DNA from: an uncultured Idiomarina sp.
GTDB taxonomy: Bacteria; Pseudomonadota; Gammaproteobacteria; Enterobacterales; Alteromonadaceae
Length of the DNA: 64,000 bases
Assembly: GCA_946885915.1 (NCBI GenBank)
Contig: CAMPHF010000002.1
Span: 310,001-374,000 of the forward strand
Direction of reading: 5' to 3'
The notes below the pieces were generated by a model that was not told where the DNA came from, ran no database searches, and was given only the letters and a program-made list of their open reading frames with translations. Below, in pieces: positions 26,229 to 34,947 of this stretch (the stretch's first letter is position 1; each line of letters opens with the position of its first letter). Position numbers and translations under genes: made by a program.

Positions 26229-26463
26229 TAACGCTGGCGCTAGCAATTTGTTAGCTAAATGCGCCGCCAGTGATAGCCTTGTAGTTAACAGTGACGACTT
26301 GAATCTTTAGCTGTTAGTTGGTAAATAAAACACTCATTGAGCCATTCAATATACCAAATCTAACCCAGATAAAGTGGTGGGTTATGTGGTGGGTAAATGT
26401 AATTTTTAAATGGTTATTTATTTTAAATTTTTGATTTTTAATTATATTTTAAAATATACAACA
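26229..26463. other. Gene-free right end of the island
   Basis: Contains an imperfect inverted repeat without T-tract at 26234-26270, two integrase arm-site copies (26373-26395) and an AT-rich run next to attR. No gene seen. Confidence 0.5.
26373..26395 (+). repeat. Two copies of (A/T)GTGGTGGGT(T/A) (right integrase arm sites)
   Basis: AGTGGTGGGTT at 26373 and TGTGGTGGGTA at 26385, same orientation as the four left copies. The block ATAAAGTGGTGGGT (26369-26382) is identical to 2716-2729. They lie about 70-90 bp from attR. Confidence 0.65.
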
Positions 26464-26486
26464 AGCAGATCCAGAATATTGAATAA
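26464..26486 (+). other. attR of the island: remnant yicC 3' end
   Basis: Matches 2614-2636 at 19 of 23 bp with AGCAGATCCA intact. Read in the yicC frame it encodes QIQNIE-stop using CAG, ATT, GAA and TAA where the joined yicC copy has CAA, ATC, GAG and TGA. This is the piece of chromosomal yicC displaced by integration. Chromosomal DNA should resume at 26487. Confidence 0.85.
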
Positions 26487-26501
26487 CTGGTTATGACGTA
26501 G

Positions 26502-26521
26502 CCTGCGGTTATTACCGCAGG
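26502..26521. terminator. Hairpin downstream of the displaced yicC end
   Basis: Perfect 8-bp stem CCTGCGGT/ACCGCAGG with loop TATT, without a strong T-tract. It probably served as the original yicC terminator and now separates attR from the convergent hipA. Confidence 0.5.
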
Positions 26522-26594
26522 TGCTATCTCGTTTACCGTCTAGTTTATGAATAAAAACTCGATTGGTTTAGAGTTTGTACCCATCGGTCTCATT

Positions 26595-27809
26595 TTAGCG
26601 GAGCGGTATACTTCGTAAATGAGTTTCGATAGCTTCAATCATCGACTTAGTAAGCGGTAAGTGCGCTTTTTCTTTCTGCCATACCTCGTGAAAGCCAGCC
26701 ACGGTTTGCTTGGCGGTATCTAACACCAATTTTTCTGGCAACATGGCTTTAGCGGCCAAATGTGATAACTCATCCAGCGTGAAGTCACTGAATTTCTTGC
26801 TACGACTGACCTTTAACGATGCACTATCATCGGGGATATAAGAGATGGTCGAGACAAAGTCATAGGCTGGTGCAATGGATGCAGTACGCTTGTCTTTATA
26901 GATTACAGACCAATTTTTCAGATGCATATCTGCATTGCCGATTAGGGTATTGAACACCAATCTGCGAGTAAACTCCGCGATGTCTTCATATTGGCCTTCA
27001 ATGCCAATAACCTGAGCAATATTGCGCATACTGGCTTTTTTGTACTTATCTTGAGGATAGACACCAAACACTTGCGCAAAATCTTCAATATGTATGGCTT
27101 GAGCACCTGCACGATCAAAGCGCTTAATCGCAAACGCACTACCACCATATTTGCCAATACCATTTGGGATATTAGCAATCTGGTTGATGGGGAGTAGCTG
27201 CGTCTCTGGCACATCCATGCCCAACATACGAGCCAATTCCATCATCGAATATTCATTTTCTGGCACCGCGTCAAAGCGAGACGACGGCAATTTCACAATC
27301 CAAGAGCCACCTGTACCGGTTGCTGGAACGGTCAAACCACCGCTTGCCTGTTGTACGGCTGAAAATTTCAACTGCACACCCGCCAATGAAAAGCGCATTG
27401 GCGCTTCAATTATCGCTCCAACGTCAATGCCCTCATGCACGTTAGGCGGTAAGGCTTCACCATCCGCCGGTTCAACCGTAATAGCACCTGCTAAATCTTG
27501 TCCTAACACCCACAATAGAAAAAATTCTCGCGCGGGGTTCACTCCGGCACGCTCTGCCAAGTAACGACGCATTGTCTCTTCTGGCAAAAGGTTAGAGAAA
27601 AACGGAGTTAGCTTGGTTTGGGTCGGTTTAAAATTAGTCAGCAAGCCACCTAGCGAATCTTTAAAACCCAGCCCTAATACGGGCCTTGATTCATCATTAA
27701 TGTACGAATCCATAAAGGCAAAAAGCGTTCTGTCATTGCCCACGTTGGTTATCGTTGCGATGGGATTGCCGTAGAGCAACACGTTGAGCGTAGAAACATA
27801 ATTAGTCAT
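26595..27809 (-). CDS. hipA: HipA-type Ser/Thr kinase toxin
   Basis: 404 aa, HipA family, a phosphatidylinositol-kinase-like toxin; E. coli HipA phosphorylates glutamyl-tRNA synthetase and induces persistence. Visible: SLAGVQLKFS (phosphate loop region), FAIKRFDR, NTLIGNADMHLKNW with the catalytic Asp, and APAYDFVST metal-binding segment. Overlaps hipB by 8 bp in the standard hipBA order. It lies outside attR, so it is not part of the integrase island. Confidence 0.93.
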   Translation of the reverse strand: MTNYVSTLNVLLYGNPIATITNVGNDRTLFAFMDSYINDESRPVLGLGFKDSLGGLLTNFKPTQTKLTPFFSNLLPEETMRRYLAERAGVNPAREFFLLWVLGQDLAGAITVEPADGEALPPNVHEGIDVGAIIEAPMRFSLAGVQLKFSAVQQASGGLTVPATGTGGSWIVKLPSSRFDAVPENEYSMMELARMLGMDVPETQLLPINQIANIPNGIGKYGGSAFAIKRFDRAGAQAIHIEDFAQVFGVYPQDKYKKASMRNIAQVIGIEGQYEDIAEFTRRLVFNTLIGNADMHLKNWSVIYKDKRTASIAPAYDFVSTISYIPDDSASLKVSRSKKFSDFTLDELSHLAAKAMLPEKLVLDTAKQTVAGFHEVWQKEKAHLPLTKSMIEAIETHLRSIPLR

Positions 27810-28113
27810 TGTCGCCTTCCTCTAGCTGATATGCAGGCGACATTGTCTCACCCTCTTCGATGCTCCCGAGGCTACTTCGAATGATAGACTTAATAGCAGG
27901 TACAGATTTTTTGGGAGCGACAAACAGCTCTAAGTCGAGTGCGCGGGCAATTGCAATCAAGCTGGACATTCTTAAATCAACGCCGCCAGCCTCGATTTTT
28001 GAAATATGGCTTTGCGGCACACCCGAACGCGCGCTCAGCTCTCTTTGGCTAAATCCCTGACGAACTCGAGCTTCTCGAAGACTTTCTAGTAGCTGCTCTG
28101 TTACATAGCTCAT
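27802..28113 (-). CDS. hipB: HipB-type antitoxin/repressor
   Basis: 103 aa, Xre-type helix-turn-helix: RVRQGFSQRELSARSGVPQS, then ISKIEAGG. Neutralises HipA and represses the operon. A palindrome (28149-28164) lies 36 bp upstream of its ATG and is a good operator candidate. The C-terminal tail is acidic. Confidence 0.92.
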   Translation of the reverse strand: MSYVTEQLLESLREARVRQGFSQRELSARSGVPQSHISKIEAGGVDLRMSSLIAIARALDLELFVAPKKSVPAIKSIIRSSLGSIEEGETMSPAYQLEEGDND

Positions 28114-28148
28114 TTCGATACGCCTAAATAAATCAATTTATAAGAATA

Positions 28149-28164
28149 ATATACAAAAGTATAT
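28149..28164. promoter_or_regulatory. Candidate HipB operator
   Basis: ATATAC-AAAA-GTATAT, a 6-bp perfect palindrome in the AT-rich region just upstream of hipB, overlapping the likely promoter. Confidence 0.5.
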
Positions 28165-28304
28165 AAATTTAATTCCGAAAACCCAAGAATGATTATCTAT
28201 TATGAATCATATATCGGCTTTAGATATTCAATAATAGATAATCCATAACGCACTTGCTCACTTACAAAATACCACATCGAGCTTTAGGCGAAATCGATCA
28301 CCCC

Positions 28305-28334
28305 TGCATGTTTCGGATTCATCCGAAACATGCA
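28305..28334. repeat. 30-bp near-perfect palindrome
   Basis: TGCATGTTTCGGAT (28305-28318) and its exact reverse complement (28321-28334) with a 2-nt centre, followed on the plus strand by ATTTTC. It lies in the gap between hipB and the pseudogene (28114-28539), where I see no gene. It could be a terminator, a mobile-element relic or a regulator site. Confidence 0.6.
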
Positions 28335-28539
28335 ATTTTCTGGTCTTTCATCGTTGTGCTACTCCATAATGTCGTGGGGACATAGTCTTCATAATGGTGA
28401 TGGCCTCTATTACACCGCCATCGTTTTATCATTATTCATTAATAGTTGGTTAGGCAGTGGGAATGAGTACGTTATTAGGGGCTTTGAGAACAGTAGGGAG
28501 TAGTGTGGGCTGTAACTTGCAAATTTCTGGTAAACCACG

Positions 28540-28930
28540 TTAACGTTTTGTCTGCATAAAAAATTGCGTTATTTCCTTTCCGACTGCCTCTGACTGAAAA
28601 TACTGACTCAATTCCTGCATTGCTTTCGCATCGCTACCTATTTTTTTATTTGAGTCCTGATTCTCTCAGCCTGTTCATCAAGTTCACGACTGACAATTCT
28701 GCAGCTGTTGGGGCATTTAGTATCGACACGTTCTAATAGGTGATGAACAAGATCGTTTCTTTATTCGTTTTTTCTGCTCGCTCTCGCCTGATTGCTTTAA
28801 TTTGACTAATGGAGCCAGCAAAACTCCCATTAACAACAAGGTATTTAAGCAAGTGCTCTAGTTGCTGAAAAAGTAAAACGTTCCGACCAACTTTAAGCAG
28901 AACATTATCTTCGGACTCTTTGTTCTTCAT
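28540..28930 (-). pseudogene. Decayed gene with two frameshifts
   Basis: The ATG at 28930 opens a 65-aa frame (LLKVGRNVLLFQQLEHLLKY) that stops, but protein-like sequence continues in a second frame (HLLERVDTKCPNS, then RELDEQAERIRTQIKK) and then a third (ENQDSNKKIGSDAKAMQEL to QFFMQTKR) ending at 28540. Joined, these give a protein of about 130 aa. Family not identified. It sits directly after the seven-gene operon on the same strand, so it may once have been its last gene or belong to an older cargo. Confidence 0.55.
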
Positions 28931-28936
28931 ACACCG

Positions 28937-29353
28937 CTACCAAGGATCTCTAAAACCGTCAAACGAGGTTCTGTCATCAAACGAGTTAAAACTATCGTTA
29001 TCAGAAATATGAGTGGCCATTAATGAGCTATTCATATCTGAATGAAGGTTATTGCCAAATACTGAACCATCAATGCCGTAAGGGTTCCCGTTAGTATCGA
29101 GTCCGCCTATTCCGCCTATCATCAGCAATCCTGTTGCTGGATTTATATGCATGAGGTCGTCGTCATAACCTTCACTTGTGTGTCTACACAGGCGGTCGCT
29201 ATCCGAAGTGTGGGTCATACCAACGATATCGGTGTTATGCGACTTTGGTGAGCCAGAGAAAGTATCGACTTGTCCCTTTTTCGCTGTACCAAGATTCGCA
29301 AGAGCCCACATAAAAGCAAGTCCTGAACCAACTACCAGGATAAATACCAGCAT
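28937..29353 (-). CDS. Small membrane-anchored protein, last gene of the seven-gene operon
   Basis: 138 aa. Residues 1-20 (MLVFILVVGSGLAFMWALAN) form a membrane segment; the rest is Asp/Ser/Gly-rich with GLLMIGGIGGLDTNGNPYGID, unlike an enzyme. Starts 2 bp after the previous stop, so it is part of the operon. Family unknown. Possibly a partner of the two-membrane-segment protein before it. Confidence 0.65.
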   Translation of the reverse strand: MLVFILVVGSGLAFMWALANLGTAKKGQVDTFSGSPKSHNTDIVGMTHTSDSDRLCRHTSEGYDDDLMHINPATGLLMIGGIGGLDTNGNPYGIDGSVFGNNLHSDMNSSLMATHISDNDSFNSFDDRTSFDGFRDPW

Positions 29354-29355
29354 AG

Positions 29356-30615
29356 TTAGATTTCCTTTTTGTCATATCTCGAGCGGCGGTAACTGCGCCA
29401 CAACATCGGCAGCAGCATGATGGCTAGCACACCCAAACCCGAAATTGCGACGGTTAACCAAAAGTCGAAATCGCGTTCTGCAGCAGGCAAGGCCATTAAT
29501 GTCGATAATGAATCTAAAGGTAATATAATGGCCGCCAATACCGAAATAGAAAACAGCATAAAGTTGTAGTTCTCTTCATTCGCTCGCTGTTGTTGCCCGT
29601 GCTGATAATCTATTTCATTAAACACCTTTTCTTCCAAAGCTTTCAGCTCTAAGCGCTCGCACACATACTTATATAAGCGCTGTGCCAGAGGGTAACCGCT
29701 TACTTGCGCTATATTATAACGTTGGCGAAATACTCGGATTTTTAGATTTAGATTTTTAAGTGTTTTTGGATTCGCCGCCGTTAGGCTCTCTTGAAAGCGC
29801 TCATATTGCATACGTTGATAAATAGCCAGCGCAAAAAGGTCGATATAGTAGTGATGACGGCTCAAATTTTCATGTAATGCGGTTGCACTGGGATCTCCGA
29901 CAAAAATCAAGCGATGATATGCTTGCAAGCAATGCCAATTATCCCATACAGATAACATTGAATTTTTTAGCTCCGCAGCTTCTAATTGCGCTAGTTTATA
30001 GCTCGGTTTAGCAGGGTCCGCCCCTGCTACTAAATTCACTGTTAAGTTCTGATTCTCTTCGGATGTATTGGTTTCAACGTGCAAGCAATACGGCAGCTCA
30101 TGACCAAGCCAATCTTCCATATTGTCTTCAGAATGACCAATATCGCGGCCAATCAATTGTTCAATCCATTTTGACAATGGTTGAGCGTTATCACCTTGAG
30201 ACCATTTTGGTAACTCGGCGCTGTGGGATTTTTGAAAGAAACTGAAAAGCTGGCGTTGCAGTGGGAAGATATCGCTTTTTGATGCTGGAGTAGTGGATAC
30301 CGATAGATATAAAAAGTGTATATTCCCAAAATCTACGAGCTGCACACCCGTCAATTCGGCGATGATTTCATCCGAGTAATTTAAGGCCAGATCGGCAAGC
30401 AGGCTGCATGATAAATCAAGACACCATCGCCCGTCTTCCAGAGGCCTAAATATATCTACTGTTGACCGATTGAAAAACCTCCGCATATCGACTTTCTCGG
30501 AGCTAGATAGGCCATTAGTCCAGTGCTTCCATGGTTGGCGCTGGAAAAGCTTTTTCCGCTCTAACTTGGTCAGATTTATCGGAAGTAATGCGGTGGCATG
30601 AATCGTATAACTCAT
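29356..30615 (-). CDS. Unknown protein with CorA-like C-terminal membrane hairpin
   Basis: 419 aa. A soluble N-terminal domain of about 340 residues, a charged helical stretch (LELKALEEKVFNEIDYQHGQ), then two membrane helices: FMLFSISVLAAIILPL and FWLTVAISGLGVLAIMLL. The layout, long helix then two membrane segments with a basic tail, recalls CorA channels, but no GMN motif is present. Its ATG shares one base with the previous stop (TAATG). In an operon with kinase, phosphatase and helicase genes, a membrane effector is a reasonable inference. Confidence 0.75.
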   Translation of the reverse strand: MSYTIHATALLPINLTKLERKKLFQRQPWKHWTNGLSSSEKVDMRRFFNRSTVDIFRPLEDGRWCLDLSCSLLADLALNYSDEIIAELTGVQLVDFGNIHFLYLSVSTTPASKSDIFPLQRQLFSFFQKSHSAELPKWSQGDNAQPLSKWIEQLIGRDIGHSEDNMEDWLGHELPYCLHVETNTSEENQNLTVNLVAGADPAKPSYKLAQLEAAELKNSMLSVWDNWHCLQAYHRLIFVGDPSATALHENLSRHHYYIDLFALAIYQRMQYERFQESLTAANPKTLKNLNLKIRVFRQRYNIAQVSGYPLAQRLYKYVCERLELKALEEKVFNEIDYQHGQQQRANEENYNFMLFSISVLAAIILPLDSLSTLMALPAAERDFDFWLTVAISGLGVLAIMLLPMLWRSYRRSRYDKKEI

Positions 30616-31886
30616 TACTCGATTTCCTTATCACGTTCATCACGTAGCAGCTTGTCAATTCGGGAAATCGGCAGTTTTTCCGCTGCCTGAACTAAGCACT
30701 CATAGTCAGCTACAGAGAGACTTTGTTGTAGGTATTCCTTAACGCTCTTAACCTTAAGGTCATTTGCCTTTCGTCTAAAATAATCGTGGCTCAGTAGATG
30801 ATACTTCCGAAGCACCTCTGCAAGATGCTGTATGTTGTTATCAAGGCTAGATATATCGATAGTTAAGCCTTTACCGCCTAGCATATCCTTGGAACTAATT
30901 GGATAACGATGAAACGGCCATGCTTGCATATTTTTTGTCGCGCATCGAGCAAGATTGAAAATAAATGAATGTGTAGTTTTTACGAACCAGCTAGCATTTA
31001 TCTGGCTCGCATGAATACGTATTTGTCCGTAAGCATCATCCTGCACTACATGTTCTTCATCTACCTCAACCCCGTCTCTAGCTAAAACACTTTTGATAGT
31101 CTGGAGGTCGGGTTGTAATCTGCTCGGACGTTTAGTGAGCGTTGGTAATAAAGCCTCACCCTTTAAGTCCGCCCATGGCAACTCCAAAAATTCTTCGCCA
31201 AACTGGGCCCAAGCTCTTTCGGGATTGGTTTTCCCAACAATGACGAGCTTACAGTGTTGAAAGCCAGGCTCATAATCTTCAGTTGGCTCGATATGGATGC
31301 ATTCATCGGGAATGTTGACCGCATTTTTTTCTTGCTGTTTCATATGCTGAATAGCATCAACAGCCATCAGGCTTACTTCGGTATGTGGACGCGCGACAAC
31401 AACGAACGAAAAGTCGTTTGCGCTCATGTTCTCAACTGACTTAAACGGACGATTATATGCTTGAGTTGGGAGCCATCGCTGCGATACGGCACAAAGACGT
31501 AGCGACCTTGTTATTTTCCGAATGGGCTTTCCAAGCGCTATGGTGCGCTCTCCAAGTGAAGTGATTGTAAGTTTACCCGAGACGGATCGTTCAACGTAAC
31601 CCAATGCAAACAGTTCCCTAATTTTCTCTTGTACTGTAACTTCAGCAAGCCCCATTAAATTGCTGAGTGCTATGTATTCCTCAACATTTTGAGCAAACGG
31701 AGCATTTAGCAATTCGAGAATAGTGACGTGAGTGAAATCGTGTTCCTCATGCGCTACTTCTTCCGTATTCATTTGAACGGCAACCACCGGCAACCAAAGT
31801 CGCTGATAGAAGAATAGCCGCAGTCCTTCAGCCTCAATTTTTCGGAACAGTTGTTGTTCGTCTTTAAAATCTTGGCTACTTCTCAT
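30615..31886 (-). CDS. Unknown 423-aa protein with winged-helix-like segment
   Basis: Residues about 68-125 look like a winged helix: NVEEYIALSNLMGL, then EVTVQEKIRELFALGYVERS and a basic wing ending TSLGERTIALG. The rest is not recognised. ATGA overlap of 4 bp with the helicase gene upstream. It might be a DNA- or RNA-sensing adaptor of the system; family unknown. Confidence 0.75.
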   Translation of the reverse strand: MRSSQDFKDEQQLFRKIEAEGLRLFFYQRLWLPVVAVQMNTEEVAHEEHDFTHVTILELLNAPFAQNVEEYIALSNLMGLAEVTVQEKIRELFALGYVERSVSGKLTITSLGERTIALGKPIRKITRSLRLCAVSQRWLPTQAYNRPFKSVENMSANDFSFVVVARPHTEVSLMAVDAIQHMKQQEKNAVNIPDECIHIEPTEDYEPGFQHCKLVIVGKTNPERAWAQFGEEFLELPWADLKGEALLPTLTKRPSRLQPDLQTIKSVLARDGVEVDEEHVVQDDAYGQIRIHASQINASWFVKTTHSFIFNLARCATKNMQAWPFHRYPISSKDMLGGKGLTIDISSLDNNIQHLAEVLRKYHLLSHDYFRRKANDLKVKSVKEYLQQSLSVADYECLVQAAEKLPISRIDKLLRDERDKEIE

Positions 31887-34800
31887 GCATTCAATCCTCG
31901 CTGATTACTCGGATCCTGTGACTTATTTTTAGCTTTTGGTAGGAACCAAAAACCAGGGAGTATGGACTTCGATTGCTGCAACTGTGCTACCAAAAATTGC
32001 ATGGCGCGCTTAAATTCCGCATCCGGAGCATCTTCCTTGGTTAATTTTGTCATCGTCTCTGTATTACCAATTATCACAAGCTGCCTTTTTGCCCGAGTCA
32101 CGGCAACATTCATCCGCTGCCAGGCCTTCATAAAGCCAACATTTCCTCGCTCATTTGACCGTGAGCAGGCAAAGATAATTAACTCTCGCTCTTGACCTTG
32201 GAAGCTATCAACGGATGCAACAAGCTCACTCATCGGGATTTCAAGTGAAGGCAATTCGCCTGCTTGCTGAAGTGCTTTTATTCGCTTTTTAATTTGCGCG
32301 ATATGAGCTTTGTACGGAACGATAATAGCGATTTCACGATTACCAAGTAATTCTGGCCGTGCCTCAAGTGCTCGCTTAAAAACCTCGACTACAATATTGG
32401 ACTCGGATCGATTTCCAGCGAATTGGCCATTTTTGAATTGCTCGCTATTGTTATTCATCTTGGCGGTATCAAGCCACACAAAAGGGGTGGGGAAAAATTT
32501 CAGCAACGGGGCACTGTTAAGCTTATTTTTACCCGCATAGTACTTGCCATCATAAAATGCAGCAGATACAAAATCGCTAATTTCGCTAGGGCAACGAAAC
32601 TGAGTATCGAGCATAAAGCGTCTGTTTTCGGGAGCGGTGTTCCAAAGCAATTCAAACCAGCTCTGGTAATAGAGCTCAAGCTCGTCATCGGTTTGGCTAA
32701 ATTTGAGCTCTGTTAATACCTCATCCTGAACAATTGGGCGAATTTGCTTGTGGTCACCTACAAGAATAGCCTTTTCACATCTTGAAAGAGGAACCATTAG
32801 ATTATGTGCTTGAATCTGTCCAGCTTCGTCTACAATAACTACATCGAAGTCGATGTTGCGAAACAGCTCCTTGGTGTTAATTCCAATACACGTGGCGCCA
32901 ACCACATTAACGTGTTCCAAAAGTAATGGGTATAAACTTTGTTCACGTTCAGTACTAACTTTTTCAAACCATCTTCGCAGGACGTTTTTGACATGTTCAA
33001 TACTCTTTTGCAGCGCATTTATATTGCTGCTAGATAGTTCGTATAGTGATGGTATCTCTATCACACCCGCGTAGTTACCTGGATGGTTTGCGTCAATAAC
33101 GTTCAGTATTTGTCTCATCGAAGTGATTGCAGCTTTAGTGTCATCAATTTCTTTTACTAGCTGCTGTTGGCTATCTTGGCTTTGCTTCTGCTCGATTTCC
33201 AATCGATTTATCATCGCTTCTAAAGCTGTAATTCGGCTCTGCAATCGACGCATCGTTATTAAGTTAAATCCGCGTTTTATAAGCTTGAATAAACCTCGCG
33301 TTTGTTTGCGTTCTATACCCGAAAACTGCTCTAACAACTCATCCAAATCTTTGCGTTTACCTGCAATTTCTCGCGAACGCTGGTTATGTTCATCGTTAAG
33401 CTTTTTACGCTGACTTATAAATTGATCGAGCTGTATAGATTGCTGCTCAATACTTTTGAATGTTTGTATTATTTTCAGTGCTTGCTGTTGTACCGATTCC
33501 AAGAATACTTGCGCCCGATCTAGGTAGTCACTGAGATTAGGATCAGTAGTGAACATCCGCTTTTGCAGTTCGCGTAATTTATTGTCCAATAAGCAATCAG
33601 CAAGTGATGCGCTGACCTTAGACTCGTTGCCAATTCTTAAACACTCGAAGTTAGGTTCACTGATTAACCTCTCGAGGACGTTATCTACAGCTTTATTATT
33701 TTGTGACGTAATCAACACTCGCTTGCCTAGCGCAGCATAGTGTTTCACCCACTCTAGAATAACGGTGGTTTTTCCCGTTCCCGGTGGACCAAGGACCAAA
33801 GCATAATCAGGGGTGGCGATGCCTCCTTCAATTGCTCGTTGTTGTGATGGCGTGGGCGGAAATGCACCTGATTCGGTTACTAAGGAGTGGTGTTGAAACG
33901 AAGGGTGGTCATATTCGCCACTCAATAACGACAATAACCATGGGTTCTTGGTCTCACCTAACGCCAATGCTTTAAGTATCGCTCCGCGAATATTTTTCAA
34001 TACCGGGAGTGCCATGAGTTTAAACGTCCCGGTTTTGGGGATAAGCGCGCTTTGAACTTGTCCGGCGCTACTTAAACGAATCACTGGTTGATTGGCGACT
34101 GGCTCATAATCAACTACTTCAAAGGCTAGACCTGAATCACTCTCGGTTTGAATATCATCGGTGGCAATCAGCTTAATTTGTTTCTCGACTAACCTTTCAT
34201 AGTCTTTAGCTTCAAGAGTGAAATCGTAGAACACTCGTTTTATATGACGAACGGAACTTGCTTTCCACTCAACATATGAGAATCTCGGCTCGTTCTGTTC
34301 CGCGCGGCAGTCAATGTCATATTCACTTTCAATAAAGGCATTAAGTGTATCTAATCGATCTCTTTCTGCGTCACTAAGCTGACGCTCTTCTCTCGCCACC
34401 TTTTGACTTTTGGTGCGCAGGATTCCTGCTCGTTCTTGAAAGGTAATTTTAAATAAGCTTGCTAATTCGTCGACATATAGCCCATTTTTAATCTGCGGGT
34501 TTGCCTCTAAGCTTCTAAACTCTGTCCCAGAGCAAAATTGAACACCTTCGAATTGAAGAATTATGCCTTGTTGCATTGCTCGAGCTCGGTCGGTGCTATC
34601 GGCATAATATACCCTTTGAGGAAAAAGCCTTTTATTACCCTCTCGATTGGTACCCGCAGTGAAAACCAACTTTAAATCACCAACAAGTAACACAAACTTT
34701 GGTTTGTCACTGGAAAGCCCTCTTAGCATATAAATCAGTCCACGAGTCGCATTGCGAAGCACGTTACGAATGCTTGTTTCTGAAACCACTTGCCTTTGGT

Positions 34801-34942
34801 TTCCCGTCTGCTCTTGACTGTGCGTCAGCGTAGGGCGGAAATATTGATTGGTGGCATTTCCGAGTAACGCGATGGTATGTGGAAATTTTTCGACAACTTG
34901 ATCAGGCCAAAATGGTACGCTTTTTAGTGTTGTTACCGCCAT
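31883..34942 (-). CDS. UPF1/DNA2-like SF1B helicase with inserted coiled coil
   Basis: 1019 aa. About 380 residues precede the motor. Walker A GPPGTGKT lies near 384-391, then SQNNKAVDNVLERL; a long charged coiled coil spans about 480-640; Walker B is VVIVDEAGQI near 707, followed by LVGDHKQIRP, DTQFRCP, VDSFQGQERE and NVAVTRAKR. All helicase motifs look intact. The coiled-coil insert between motifs Ia and II is seen in some UPF1-like defence helicases (for example COG1112 proteins), but the kinase here is a separate gene. It starts 5 bp after the kinase stop. Confidence 0.9.
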   Translation of the reverse strand: MAVTTLKSVPFWPDQVVEKFPHTIALLGNATNQYFRPTLTHSQEQTGNQRQVVSETSIRNVLRNATRGLIYMLRGLSSDKPKFVLLVGDLKLVFTAGTNREGNKRLFPQRVYYADSTDRARAMQQGIILQFEGVQFCSGTEFRSLEANPQIKNGLYVDELASLFKITFQERAGILRTKSQKVAREERQLSDAERDRLDTLNAFIESEYDIDCRAEQNEPRFSYVEWKASSVRHIKRVFYDFTLEAKDYERLVEKQIKLIATDDIQTESDSGLAFEVVDYEPVANQPVIRLSSAGQVQSALIPKTGTFKLMALPVLKNIRGAILKALALGETKNPWLLSLLSGEYDHPSFQHHSLVTESGAFPPTPSQQRAIEGGIATPDYALVLGPPGTGKTTVILEWVKHYAALGKRVLITSQNNKAVDNVLERLISEPNFECLRIGNESKVSASLADCLLDNKLRELQKRMFTTDPNLSDYLDRAQVFLESVQQQALKIIQTFKSIEQQSIQLDQFISQRKKLNDEHNQRSREIAGKRKDLDELLEQFSGIERKQTRGLFKLIKRGFNLITMRRLQSRITALEAMINRLEIEQKQSQDSQQQLVKEIDDTKAAITSMRQILNVIDANHPGNYAGVIEIPSLYELSSSNINALQKSIEHVKNVLRRWFEKVSTEREQSLYPLLLEHVNVVGATCIGINTKELFRNIDFDVVIVDEAGQIQAHNLMVPLSRCEKAILVGDHKQIRPIVQDEVLTELKFSQTDDELELYYQSWFELLWNTAPENRRFMLDTQFRCPSEISDFVSAAFYDGKYYAGKNKLNSAPLLKFFPTPFVWLDTAKMNNNSEQFKNGQFAGNRSESNIVVEVFKRALEARPELLGNREIAIIVPYKAHIAQIKKRIKALQQAGELPSLEIPMSELVASVDSFQGQERELIIFACSRSNERGNVGFMKAWQRMNVAVTRAKRQLVIIGNTETMTKLTKEDAPDAEFKRAMQFLVAQLQQSKSILPGFWFLPKAKNKSQDPSNQRGLNA

Positions 34943-34947
34943 GTCAT

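Noticed and set aside
26234..26270. Intrinsic terminator after the methyltransferase gene
   Set aside because: The inverted repeat is imperfect and lacks a T-run.
2716..26382. The 14-bp block ATAAAGTGGTGGGT as the att core
   Set aside because: The motif occurs several times at each end and lies outside the yicC duplication, so it fits arm sites better than the crossover site.
2637..26463. SXT-like oriT or relaxase in the island
   Set aside because: No relaxase gene and no oriT I can recognise; mobilisation remains open.
26595..28113. hipBA as part of the integrase island
   Set aside because: It lies beyond attR (26464-26486), so it belongs to the chromosome or the second block.
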